DNA of 20,236 nucleotides from a virus: IMG/VR virus record IMGVR_UViG_3300017757_000223, positions 1 to 20,236 of that record; one strand, 5' to 3'. Shown piece by piece: positions 12,220 to 20,086 of this stretch (position 1 is its first letter; each line of letters starts with the position of its first letter). The notes under the pieces were generated by a model. It saw only the letters and a program-made list of their open reading frames with translations, ran no database searches and was not told where the DNA came from. The position numbers and the translations under genes were made by a program.

Positions 12220-13731
12220 TTAACTCGGTACTGAAGTGCTTTTTGCATCAACGCCCATTGAGTAACTAATTGCATTTGCTGTACTATAAGGAGCGTCTCC
12301 TATTATATTTTCATCTGCACCCATTCCATCACTTAAACCATTCCCAGACGTACCAACACCGTTTACTATTGCGCTTTCTGCTGGTGATAAATTTTGACCT
12401 GTTGCGTTGTTAGTTCCTTTCTCATCTAGTATAGTCCATACATTAGAATCATAACTCATATTCTCCCCTAACTGATACCAAGTGACTAAATTTGAATAAG
12501 CTGAAAATGAATTTAGATTTGAGGGTTTACCTTGATTATAAATTTCTGTAACTTGTGCTTGTGATAATCCAGTATTAAACACTGATGCGTTTGAAAGAGA
12601 GCCTTTAAACTCAAAATCAGCAGGAGCGTCACCTTGAGCTCCTATAAATATTTTGTTAGTTGGTGTTTCTATTGGAGTTGTATATGTATTAGTATTTGTT
12701 TCTTTAACACCGTTGATATATAAAAACATATTTAATCCATCAGCAACTCCCACAACGTGAGTCCAAGTGTTGTCAGTAAGTGCAGTGCTTTGTTGTACTG
12801 TATTGTAGCCAGTGTCTCCTATTCTCCAAGTAATTTTATTACTATAAAGTGCTAAATCCCAGCAAACTCCAAAATTTCCACTACTGACACCAGTATTTCT
12901 AACACCAAAAACACCAGCAGCAGTTAGTTGACTACCATCTCTTTTAACCCAAATAGAAAGACTAACAGTGTTTAATTGTGCTGGTACACTATCAGAAGTA
13001 GCATAATCCGAAACTCCATCGAAATTTAAGGCATACCTTGAGTAAATATTCTCATCAGCTAAATTCGGCACTAAATAATCTGTACCGTTAAACGCTGCAT
13101 AATCACCAATTGGATAAAACGCTTTAGGCTTTGCACTTAAACTCATTGGATTACCAACTCCATTAGTTGAGTTACCATATAAAGATGTTATTTGTGAAGC
13201 TGAAAGTGCATAATCAAAGATTGAAACGTGGTCTATTTTGCCGTTAAATTCTCTACCAGCTCCAAATTGATTATCTCCTATTGTTAAATCATTAGTATTA
13301 GCGTTTAAAGTGTATGTTCCTCCTAAATCAGTATTAAAACTTGAACCATTTTTATACACAATTAAATCTGTTCCATCACAAGTAATAACACAATGAATCC
13401 AAGTATCAGTAGTGTTAAAGAAATTTGAAGTATTTACTTGAGTACCACCGCCTGATATATTAGGGTTGAATTTTAATGTCTGATTGTTTTGAAGTACTAC
13501 AAACCCTCTTGTTCCGCTATCAGCACATAAAATACCTTTATCACCTCCTGTACTATTAGAGCTGTTTTTAATCCATAAACTAATACTGTATACTGATTGA
13601 TTAAATATATCGCTATAAGGAATGACTATTCTTTCAGAACTCCCGTCAAAGCTCATACTGTAATTAGATACTTTATTTGAGTTGCTGCTTTTAGGCATCC
13701 TCCAGTTTCTATTGTAAAATTCTGTACTCAT
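12220..13731 (-). CDS. Fibre or surface protein with two LamG domains
   Basis: This 503-residue protein contains two Concanavalin A-like/LamG domains. Domain 1 spans about residues 25-185 (YSMSFDGSSERIVI ... FNGKIDHVSIFDYALSASQI). Domain 2 spans about 232-400 (YALNFDGVSDYATS ... FKGSLSNASVFNTGLSQAQV). Each has the family's SISLWIK and WTHVV/WIHCV strands and a YINGV/YKNGS hairpin. A Gly/Asn/Ser-rich tail (about 425-503) follows. LamG domains often bind polysaccharide, so it may contact the capsule or exopolysaccharide of the host. It starts directly after the stop of the other LamG gene, in the place of tail-fibre genes. No enzymatic motif is seen. Confidence 0.82.
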   Translation of the reverse strand: MSTEFYNRNWRMPKSSNSNKVSNYSMSFDGSSERIVIPYSDIFNQSVYSISLWIKNSSNSTGGDKGILCADSGTRGFVVLQNNQTLKFNPNISGGGTQVNTSNFFNTTDTWIHCVITCDGTDLIVYKNGSSFNTDLGGTYTLNANTNDLTIGDNQFGAGREFNGKIDHVSIFDYALSASQITSLYGNSTNGVGNPMSLSAKPKAFYPIGDYAAFNGTDYLVPNLADENIYSRYALNFDGVSDYATSDSVPAQLNTVSLSIWVKRDGSQLTAAGVFGVRNTGVSSGNFGVCWDLALYSNKITWRIGDTGYNTVQQSTALTDNTWTHVVGVADGLNMFLYINGVKETNTNTYTTPIETPTNKIFIGAQGDAPADFEFKGSLSNASVFNTGLSQAQVTEIYNQGKPSNLNSFSAYSNLVTWYQLGENMSYDSNVWTILDEKGTNNATGQNLSPAESAIVNGVGTSGNGLSDGMGADENIIGDAPYSTANAISYSMGVDAKSTSVPS

Positions 13732-14688
13732 TTACTCTCCCATTTTATACCAAGCTACTAGATTACTAGAGCTTGCATTAGTTAAACTTGTTAAATCATT
13801 TGGTGCTCCACTGTTGTAAATCTCTGTAATTGCTGCGCTGCTCAAAGCTGAATCCCAAATAGAAACCTCATCAATCAAGCCATTAAATAAAGCAGCAATT
13901 GCGCCTGCTTTTCTTCCAATATTTAAATCATCACTTGAAGAGCCAAAGCTCCCGCTTGTACCAGATAAAGTAGGTTCTAATACTCCATTTATATAAAGTT
14001 TTGGAGCAACACTATCATTATTGTAAGTAAAAATTACGTTATACCAACTTCCTGTATTTATTGTAGTAGTAGATTTACTTGCATATTGAGTTGTTCCTAC
14101 TCTATACCAAGCCTCTATTTTATCACTTGAAGACGAAAAAGCTATCCCATAACCAATTGTAGCTCCTCCTGAATTATTCCCCTTTTGTATTATTCTTTCA
14201 TAAGTTGCAGCAGTGGTTGCTTTAAACCATAAAGAAACACTAATTGTTGAATGTGAATTTGTGTTGCCAGCATCAAAATAGTCATTCACCCCATCAAAAG
14301 AAAACGAAGAAGTTGAAGCATAAGGCGCACTTACCACAGATAAATTAAAAGTTGAACTAACACCACCAACTGTATAGGTTACAACGTGTGCTGCAATAGT
14401 AGAAGCACTCAAATCAATTTCACCAGTTGAAGTACTAACAAATACTAATCCACTTGTGCCGCTAAATGTGCCTCCAGTAGTTCCAGTAATAGTTGGTGTT
14501 GGATTTGAGTCAGCTTGTGTAAATGAAGCCGCTGAATAACTAAAAGCAGCACTTGTTCCAATTAAAGCAGTATCACCACTATGACTATTTTCATATATAG
14601 AACCAGCACCAATGTTATTAGTTGCTAATTTACCAAAACCATTAGTGTTGTTAATTACTCCTTGTCCCCATCCATTTGTAACTGCCAT
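13732..14688 (-). CDS. Fibre or surface protein with one LamG domain
   Basis: This 318-residue protein has an N-terminal region with a low-complexity start (NGWGQGVINNTNGFGKL) and an Ig-like stretch (about 45-120; FSYSAASF, PTPTITGTTGGTFSGTSGL, GEIDLSASTIAAHVVTYTV). A LamG domain follows at about 128-295 (SFSFDGVNDYFD ... FNGLIDEVSIWDSALSSAAI). It ends at NLVAWYKMGE, exactly where the second LamG domain of the next gene continues into its tail, so the two are modular relatives. The N terminus probably attaches to the virion and the LamG domain faces the host. It begins 10 bases after the DUF6712-like gene. Confidence 0.82.
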   Translation of the reverse strand: MAVTNGWGQGVINNTNGFGKLATNNIGAGSIYENSHSGDTALIGTSAAFSYSAASFTQADSNPTPTITGTTGGTFSGTSGLVFVSTSTGEIDLSASTIAAHVVTYTVGGVSSTFNLSVVSAPYASTSSFSFDGVNDYFDAGNTNSHSTISVSLWFKATTAATYERIIQKGNNSGGATIGYGIAFSSSSDKIEAWYRVGTTQYASKSTTTINTGSWYNVIFTYNNDSVAPKLYINGVLEPTLSGTSGSFGSSSDDLNIGRKAGAIAALFNGLIDEVSIWDSALSSAAITEIYNSGAPNDLTSLTNASSSNLVAWYKMGE

Positions 14689-14698
14689 AATCTATTTT

Positions 14699-15199
14699 TT
14701 AAAGTACCCAACCTCCAAAATCTGCAGTTGTATCTGGTGAAATATCATCATTACTATTGCTATTGTATTCTGGAAATAAAGTTTGATTAAAACTCATATA
14801 ATCAATAAATCTATTTGTATAAAATTGAGCAGTTGTTCTGCTTCTTTCAATTAAACTATCAACGTGCTCTTTAGTTAATGCAGTGCTATTTTCTGGATTC
14901 TTTGTATATATTCCACCATTAGCAATATTAATACCCGCATAAGGCAAGTATTCAACCATTGACCAGTGTAAAAGCATATCTTTTATATAGTCATTAACTA
15001 AAGTTAAATAATTTCCTGTTAAACTACTTGCAACAATATCTGCTTGAATTTTATTGTATAAATCAGTTCCTAAATAATTCTGAATATGAATGTTCTGCGC
15101 TTGGTTTATAAATGGTAAAAGCTTGTCATTGTCAATCGAACCATTAGCGGCAGTAAAAACTGATATATCTTGTCTTGTTATGAAAAGTGCTTTACTCAT
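14699..15199 (-). CDS. DUF6712-like head-tail connector candidate
   Basis: This 166-residue protein is mostly helical. The stretch NIHIQNYLGTDLYNKIQADI (about 36-55), the helix WSMVEYLPYAGINIANGGI and the following ISERxR-type helix match what I recall of DUF6712, found after the portal gene in many Bacteroidetes phages. Size and position (ATGA overlap with the portal) fit a head-completion or connector protein. No experimental function is known to me. Alternatives are a tail-completion protein or a virion-internal protein. Confidence 0.7.
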   Translation of the reverse strand: MSKALFITRQDISVFTAANGSIDNDKLLPFINQAQNIHIQNYLGTDLYNKIQADIVASSLTGNYLTLVNDYIKDMLLHWSMVEYLPYAGINIANGGIYTKNPENSTALTKEHVDSLIERSRTTAQFYTNRFIDYMSFNQTLFPEYNSNSNDDISPDTTADFGGWVL

Positions 15200-16974
15200 T
15201 TTTTATAGTTTGGATGGTGACCATTGTTAGGCATATTTACAGGCGCTTTAACCGATTGTTTTCTACCTCTTGGTTTAGGTTCGTAACTCTTCGGAATTGT
15301 TTTAGCTTTCTTATAATCGTCTAAATCTTTACTTCCTGTTTCTTTTCCTTTCTTAATCTTATATAATATTTGTTGCCATTTATGTCTGCAATATACGCCA
15401 CCTTTAAATTTAAATAAATCGTAATTTTGTCCGTTGTGCATAGGTAATTTAGCAGCTCTAAAATTCATATCTCTACTTGCTTTGTCAATGTCTTCTAGTC
15501 TATATACTATTCCTTGTCTTGTTCTTGCCATCATTTCTTTGCAAAAATCTCTACTTTCACCACCTTTTCTGCTGCTGCCTTTAGCATATTTGTATCTTAC
15601 TTTGTACATTGATTTATCTAAAATAGAAAATCCATCTTCTTTGCTATCAACAGTTTCACTTAATTGTATTAATGAATTTGCCCAATCTTCTTCACTTTCG
15701 TTTTCTTCGTCAACATCTCTAATATCAATCATTTCAACTTCATCAGAGTTCATTATCTCACCTTTAAGAGAGTGTAATGCATCGTGAAGTAGTTTATCAC
15801 TATCTTTATCTTTTAGTTGTTTAGAGGCCATTATTTCAAGCTCTGTTCCTTCTTCTTTTACCCCTGTTTCTTCTTCTCTTTGTTCTTCGCTTACTACGTC
15901 ATCTAAATCCATAAACTCTAAAGGCTCAAGAGTTTTGAAATATAAGTTTAATGAAATATTATTGTAAGCAAAGATTTCATCAAGCGCATCAATAATTAAA
16001 TGTTGGTAAGGCTTAATAACAATATTATCAAATAAAAGTGTAGCGTTCTTAATCTCATCTGCATTACTTGAAAAGCCATTTGCAGAACCTAATCCAATTA
16101 ATAATGGTGAAGTAACTCGATGCGTTACTAATATTTTTGTTTGACACTCTCCACTCAAATATTGATAGTGTGCTGGTGCATCATTTAATGGAATATCTTC
16201 AACAGTTGTCTTACTTTCTGCATTGTTGTTAAAAGCAACTATCACCTTTTCACCATAGCTTCCAGTTAGCTTGTTTAATACATCACTTTTAATCTGTAAT
16301 TGTTTTTCTCTATCTGGAACACCATTATTAAAGTTCACCACTTTAGTTCCACTGAAACCATTGACGGTATCATTTATTAAATAGTCTGCAATTTCTTTTT
16401 CCAATATTGCGTAAGATGTTTGATAGTCAGCTGGTGAATAATAATAAAATCCAGTTAAGCTTCTTTTTACAATATATATTTCATTTTGCGCGCCACTACC
16501 AAAAACAGGAAACTTTGTTAGCTTTGTGTTTTTTGTAACTTTTGTCCAATCAGGCGCATAGTAATAATTGTTAATGTTACCCTTTTCATCCATTTTTTCA
16601 GCTCTTAAAGTTTCTCTTGGAAAATAAGTAATTGCTGAAATTTTATTTTTATTATAAGTTATTTGAAAAGATGCTTCACCTAATATTTTCAAATCTTGAC
16701 AAACACACCTTAAATCTTTTGGTTTTAATAAACTTTTCATTTGAGCATATTGCTCTGGCTTTTTACTTGAATCTGTTGCATCAATTCCTTTGCCATAAAT
16801 AAGATTAACAACACCATTAATAACTGCATTGTTAGTTGTGCTATCCATATAAGCATCAATCAAACTTTGGTAGTAGTCGTTGTTATCTCCTATGCCTACC
16901 CAGTTTCTGTTACGCTCTTCTGTAATAGTTGGACGCTCGTACTCGCTTAATTGTATTAAATGTAAATTATCCAT
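15196..16974 (-). CDS. Portal protein with fused C-terminal head-morphogenesis-like domain
   Basis: This 592-residue protein forms the ring through which DNA enters the capsid. The portal part (about 1-350) shows the stem-type helices after YQTSYAILEKEIADYLIND and a crown region with VTSPLLIGLGSANGFSSNADEI (287-308), typical of phage portals. A strongly acidic linker follows (about 355-435), then an extra domain (440-592). In it, SRDFC (474-478) and GGVYCRHKWQ (526-535) resemble the minor head or Mu gpF-like C-terminal motif, with a basic tail rich in Lys and Pro. The fusion may bring portal and head-assembly functions together. It is coupled to the DUF6712-like gene. Confidence 0.83.
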   Translation of the reverse strand: MDNLHLIQLSEYERPTITEERNRNWVGIGDNNDYYQSLIDAYMDSTTNNAVINGVVNLIYGKGIDATDSSKKPEQYAQMKSLLKPKDLRCVCQDLKILGEASFQITYNKNKISAITYFPRETLRAEKMDEKGNINNYYYAPDWTKVTKNTKLTKFPVFGSGAQNEIYIVKRSLTGFYYYSPADYQTSYAILEKEIADYLINDTVNGFSGTKVVNFNNGVPDREKQLQIKSDVLNKLTGSYGEKVIVAFNNNAESKTTVEDIPLNDAPAHYQYLSGECQTKILVTHRVTSPLLIGLGSANGFSSNADEIKNATLLFDNIVIKPYQHLIIDALDEIFAYNNISLNLYFKTLEPLEFMDLDDVVSEEQREEETGVKEEGTELEIMASKQLKDKDSDKLLHDALHSLKGEIMNSDEVEMIDIRDVDEENESEEDWANSLIQLSETVDSKEDGFSILDKSMYKVRYKYAKGSSRKGGESRDFCKEMMARTRQGIVYRLEDIDKASRDMNFRAAKLPMHNGQNYDLFKFKGGVYCRHKWQQILYKIKKGKETGSKDLDDYKKAKTIPKSYEPKPRGRKQSVKAPVNMPNNGHHPNYKK

Positions 16975-17323
16975 TATAATATATAAATTGGTTATCTCCT
17001 GTGCTTTGCTCTATATAAACACCATTACTTATTTGATAGTCGCTTAAAGTTTGATTGCTACAATACATTTTATCTTTAAATATAATAATATTATCAGTAG
17101 TATTTGTAATTGTAATAGTATAGTAATTATTTTCTGTCAAAGCTTGTGTAGTTGAATAAGTGTAAAAATAATCTAATTGTACAAATGTTGCTGCTTCATC
17201 AGTTAAAATAATTTTGTTTTGTCCTTCGGATTTTATTACAAGCTTATAAACTTTAGCACCATCGATTGTTTCTCTTGGTATAAAATTAATTAATCTTGTT
17301 CCGCTTTTCGTTAATATCTGCAT
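16967..17323 (-). CDS. Small structural protein, Bacteroidetes phage type
   Basis: This 118-residue protein is predicted to be nearly all beta strands: LINFIPRETIDGAKVYKLVIKSE, FVQLDYFYTYS, NYYTITITNTTDNIIIFKDKMYCS and a Ser/Thr/Asn-rich end. I recall similar proteins (FxPR...YxxTIT...YKDKIFxTNQ...DYxINxGxY) in Bacteroidetes phage structural modules, without known function. It is the first gene after the terminator at 17331-17366 and overlaps the portal start by 8 bases. A head-associated or connector role is inferred from place only. Confidence 0.65.
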   Translation of the reverse strand: MQILTKSGTRLINFIPRETIDGAKVYKLVIKSEGQNKIILTDEAATFVQLDYFYTYSTTQALTENNYYTITITNTTDNIIIFKDKMYCSNQTLSDYQISNGVYIEQSTGDNQFIYYNG

Positions 17324-17330
17324 TATCTTA

Positions 17331-17366
17331 AAATAAAAAAAGGGGAGGCTAACTACTTCCTCCCCT
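17331..17366 (-). terminator. Rho-independent terminator after the tail-type gene
   Basis: On the minus strand a perfect 8-base-pair stem AGGGGAGG / CCTCCCCT (17366-17359 and 17348-17341) encloses a 10-base loop and is followed by a T-rich tract (TTTTTTATTT, 17340-17331). It lies between the 182-residue gene and the small structural gene, in the direction of transcription. GC-rich stems stand out sharply in this AT-rich DNA. Confidence 0.85.
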
Positions 17367-17414
17367 CAAACCAACTATATTATGAATTACACAACTATTA
17401 ATTGAGTATTTTTT

Positions 17415-17963
17415 TTAACTGTTTGTACCTTCTATTACTGTTGGAGTAGCCGAAGAACATCCCGCGAAAGGATTTCCAGAGTTACCACCAGCTATAAAGT
17501 TAGCAGGCTTCAATTCAGAAGCAGCTAAAGTTAAAGAATATCCGCTCATATCAGCAAATGCAGTTCCAGAAGCAATTGAGCCTCCAGTCACTTCACATCC
17601 GTGTTGTAAACCGCAAAGCATAAAGTTAGAATTTCTATCTTCAATTACTATATGTGGTCTACCGTAAGCCATTAGCTTCAATTCCTTGTTATCTTCTTTT
17701 GTTAATTTTGGTAAAGTTAAAGTTATTGTTTGTTCAAAAAATGTAGTTCCATTTTCTCTTGATGAAGTAATAGCTTGTTCTAAACTGTTTGTGCCTTTCA
17801 AGTCATATTGATAAGCATTAAAAGTTCCTGAAACATCTGTTATTTCGTCAGCAGTTTCTGTTACAGTTCCTAAATCTCCGAAATCTACAAACCAAGCTCT
17901 AACAATACCACCAACAACATCCTTGCAGTTTATTTTTCTACCTTTTGTTAAATCGCACGCCAT
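17415..17963 (-). CDS. Probable major tail (tube) protein
   Basis: This 182-residue protein starts MACDLTKGRKINCKDVVGGI. It continues with a beta-rich core containing NSLEQAITSSRENGTTFFEQTITLTLPKLTKEDNKELKLMAYGRPHIVIEDRNSNFMLCG (about 59-117) and HGCEVTGGSIASG. I recall this CKDxVGGI...SRENGTTFFEQTLTL...YGRP family following the capsid gene in Bacteroidetes phages, where it is thought to be a major structural protein. A tail-tube role fits the beta-rich fold, its size and its own transcription terminator, which suggests high expression. A head decoration protein is the alternative. Confidence 0.65.
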   Translation of the reverse strand: MACDLTKGRKINCKDVVGGIVRAWFVDFGDLGTVTETADEITDVSGTFNAYQYDLKGTNSLEQAITSSRENGTTFFEQTITLTLPKLTKEDNKELKLMAYGRPHIVIEDRNSNFMLCGLQHGCEVTGGSIASGTAFADMSGYSLTLAASELKPANFIAGGNSGNPFAGCSSATPTVIEGTNS

Positions 17964-17981
17964 CTTGTTTAAGTTTTAAAA

Positions 17982-18001
17982 GGAGCGCATTTCAACGCTC
18001 C
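17982..18001 (-). terminator. Hairpin after the major capsid gene
   Basis: On the minus strand GGAGCG (18001-17996) pairs with CGCTCC (17987-17982) around an 8-base loop, followed by TTTTAAAA. It lies 18 bases after the capsid stop and 19 bases before the next start. The stem is short and the T tract modest, so it may only partly terminate, or may protect the capsid mRNA from 3' decay. Confidence 0.5.
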
Positions 18002-18018
18002 ATTATTAATTAATATTA

Positions 18019-18951
18019 TTAAGCGTAGATAACTACGTCTGATGTAATTCCCATTTGAACACCAGCAGTAAATCTCATTACTAATCTTACATTTTGTGAA
18101 CCATCAAGGTCTCCCATATCGATTAGTTTAACTTCGTTTTGATCGCTTAATAAACCAGTACCAAAGTATAAGTTAGATTTTTGAGCAGCCATCATTGAAT
18201 CATCTGGTAAACCAGCGCCAATAACAACTTTAACACCGTCATAAGAAAGTGCTCCATTATTCCACCATTGAGTGCCTTGTGCATTAACACCAGCAGCTCC
18301 TAAACCGTTAGCACCAAATCCACCTAAAGCTCTAACATATAATTTAGCCGCTTTTCTTGATACATAAATATGTAAATCTTCTTTTCCATAAACTCCACTT
18401 GGAATAGCATCTACCACTTTACCCATTTCGTCAATGATATTAGAAGCAGTTAAAGGTGAACCAGCTACTGATACACAACCAGAACCTCCAGCAGTTGCTA
18501 AATAATAGAAACCGTCAAATTCTCCAGCGTTTCCTGTTTGACCAGCCCAAATGTTGTTTTCAGTTTTTTCAGCTACTAATCCAGCAGCGTGTCCAATAAT
18601 GAAATCAGAAAATTTTGGAGGCATATTATCAAATGCGGAATAACCCATTTGAATTGCTTCCCAATCACTTCTAAAATCTTTTTTACAAAACTCAAGATTT
18701 ACTTGAAATTCTTCTGGTTGTAGGATTCTTTCAGTTAAAGTAACTGTTCCAGTTGCACCAAAATCACAAGTTGCATCTTTAATAATGTTAGCATCAGTTG
18801 CTACTTTCTTTAAAACCTCTTTGTATTTTACATTTGGTTTTACGGTGATTAAACCGTTTTCAATTGTTGAACCACTCAAAAGTGCCGCAGAAATATATTT
18901 TCCTGCAAATTCACCTGCATATGAAGTTCCTATACTTGTTGTTGTTGCCAT
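18019..18951 (-). CDS. Major capsid protein (HK97-fold type)
   Basis: This 310-residue protein forms the icosahedral shell. The composition and pattern fit the HK97 fold: a polar N-terminal arm (1-35), an E-loop region around 55-90 (DFGATGTVTLTERILQPEEFQVNLEFCKKDF), a P-domain helix near 115-135 (FSDFIIGHAAGLVAEKTEN) and an A-domain with LHIYVSRKAAKLYVRALG (about 197-215). It closes with VRLVMRFTAGVQMGITSDVVIYA. It follows the acidic scaffold candidate after 10 bases. A hairpin follows it. No separate protease gene is visible. It is the only gene here with MCP size and such a neighbourhood; the fold itself is inferred. Confidence 0.85.
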   Translation of the reverse strand: MATTTSIGTSYAGEFAGKYISAALLSGSTIENGLITVKPNVKYKEVLKKVATDANIIKDATCDFGATGTVTLTERILQPEEFQVNLEFCKKDFRSDWEAIQMGYSAFDNMPPKFSDFIIGHAAGLVAEKTENNIWAGQTGNAGEFDGFYYLATAGGSGCVSVAGSPLTASNIIDEMGKVVDAIPSGVYGKEDLHIYVSRKAAKLYVRALGGFGANGLGAAGVNAQGTQWWNNGALSYDGVKVVIGAGLPDDSMMAAQKSNLYFGTGLLSDQNEVKLIDMGDLDGSQNVRLVMRFTAGVQMGITSDVVIYA

Positions 18952-18961
18952 TTTTTTTTAT

Positions 18962-19558
18962 TTAATTATTGTTAAAAATTTTACCATAAACTGTATCCAT
19001 AGTGGTTGTTGTTCTATTACCACCAATTTTAAAATTTGTTTTTTGTTTCTTTTCTTCTGGATTGTGTTTTATAGGTTCAGCAGACATTTCAACTTGTTCT
19101 GCTTCTTTTGTTAATTCTTCTTTTTCTTCTTTGTTACCCATTTTTTCAATCATTTCTTTAAGCTCATTCATAGCCAAAGAAAATTCTTCTTTAGTAACAT
19201 ATTTCATTTCTTCTTCTTCTTCTAATTCAGTTTCAACTTCTTCTGTAACTGATTCTTCCGAAAGTTCTTCTTCTGCAACTTCTTCTTCTTTAGCTGCTTC
19301 TTTAATACTATCGATTAGACCTTCTTCAGTAACTACAAGAATTTTGCCATCTTCTAATTCATATTCACCAATAGGAAGCGCAATTTCTTCTTCTTCTGTT
19401 TTAATGAATATTGATTTACCTGCCTCAAAAGATTCTGCAATAAGTACAGTACCATTTTCAAGTGTAATTTCGGCTAATTCTATTTTTTCTTCTGAAAGTT
19501 CCACACCAACAATATTTTTTATTTTGTTTAATATATCGTTTGCTTTCATAATTATCAT
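18962..19558 (-). CDS. Probable capsid scaffolding protein, very acidic
   Basis: This 198-residue protein lies directly before the capsid gene. A beta-rich N-terminal part (about 20-80; LAEITLENGTVLIAESFEAGKSIFIKTEEEEIALPIG) is followed by an almost continuous Glu block and coiled coil (about 86-150) and a basic end (KKQKTNFKIGGN...). High acidity, coiled coil and a basic C-terminal tip are usual for scaffolds that bind the inside of the capsid. No Ser-His-Asp protease motif is seen. I kept ATG 19558, but an in-frame ATG at 19549 (MKAND) is equally good. The 61 bases before the start contain only A/T-rich sequence. Confidence 0.65.
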   Translation of the reverse strand: MIIMKANDILNKIKNIVGVELSEEKIELAEITLENGTVLIAESFEAGKSIFIKTEEEEIALPIGEYELEDGKILVVTEEGLIDSIKEAAKEEEVAEEELSEESVTEEVETELEEEEEMKYVTKEEFSLAMNELKEMIEKMGNKEEKEELTKEAEQVEMSAEPIKHNPEEKKQKTNFKIGGNRTTTTMDTVYGKIFNNN

Positions 19559-19619
19559 ATTATATACTTAATGTAAAAAAAAACGTTAAGTGTTATGTGT
19601 TTTTAAAATATTTTTTTTA

Positions 19620-20084
19620 TTATGCTTTTTTCTGTATAATAAACCACTCTGTTCCATCACTCCACAGAGTCACACCTTCATACTCTTTATTTATTTCATA
19701 ATAGTTTGTTGAACCGTCTATTGTTTGAGTTCCAAATGGTGTTAAACGCGCTCTTGTGTTTGTTACAAATGTAGTATTAGAAATAAATCTTATTACTCTA
19801 TTTATATTATTTGCATCTGTCGCATCAGGTAAAGTTATATTCATTTCTCCTTGCGGGCCAGAATAAGACAATACAAATATTTCTACATTTGCATAAATAC
19901 TATTATTCAAATCTTGGTTAACATTACTTTGAACAGGTAGGCTATAAGGAACTAAATAGTTTACTATTTCTTTTTGTAAATTTGCAAATGAAACTTTTTT
20001 TGTTTCGCTACTTTGCACAACTGCAAATTCATCAACATTATTTAAATCTGTTGTTGCAGTTAATTCTGATATTCTTTTACTCAT
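19620..20084 (-). CDS. Structural protein with tail-fibre-type N terminus
   Basis: This 154-residue protein starts MSKRISELTATTDLNNVDEFAVVQSSETKKVSFANLQKEI. The signature ISELTxxTxLxxxDEFxVVQxxxTKKVxFANL is known from the N termini of many phage fibre and structural proteins. The rest is beta-rich (NITLPDATDANNINRVIRFISN ... GVTLWSDGTEWFIIQK) and resembles the small knob-type domains in fibres. It lies two bases after the Cys-rich gene and 61 bases before the scaffold candidate, an unusual place for a fibre, so a capsid decoration or spike role is possible. Confidence 0.7.
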   Translation of the reverse strand: MSKRISELTATTDLNNVDEFAVVQSSETKKVSFANLQKEIVNYLVPYSLPVQSNVNQDLNNSIYANVEIFVLSYSGPQGEMNITLPDATDANNINRVIRFISNTTFVTNTRARLTPFGTQTIDGSTNYYEINKEYEGVTLWSDGTEWFIIQKKA

Positions 20085-20086
20085 TA

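Noticed and set aside
19002-19571. 189-codon frame on the plus strand
   Set aside because: Antisense of the Glu-rich scaffold gene; the long Ser runs are just the reverse complement of GAA/GAG codons. All other plus-strand frames also lie opposite better-supported minus-strand genes.
19566-19595. Inverted repeat ACTTAA...TTAAGT around a T9 run before the scaffold gene
   Set aside because: Short AT-only stem with the T run in the loop rather than after it, so not a terminator; promoter elements are not clear either.
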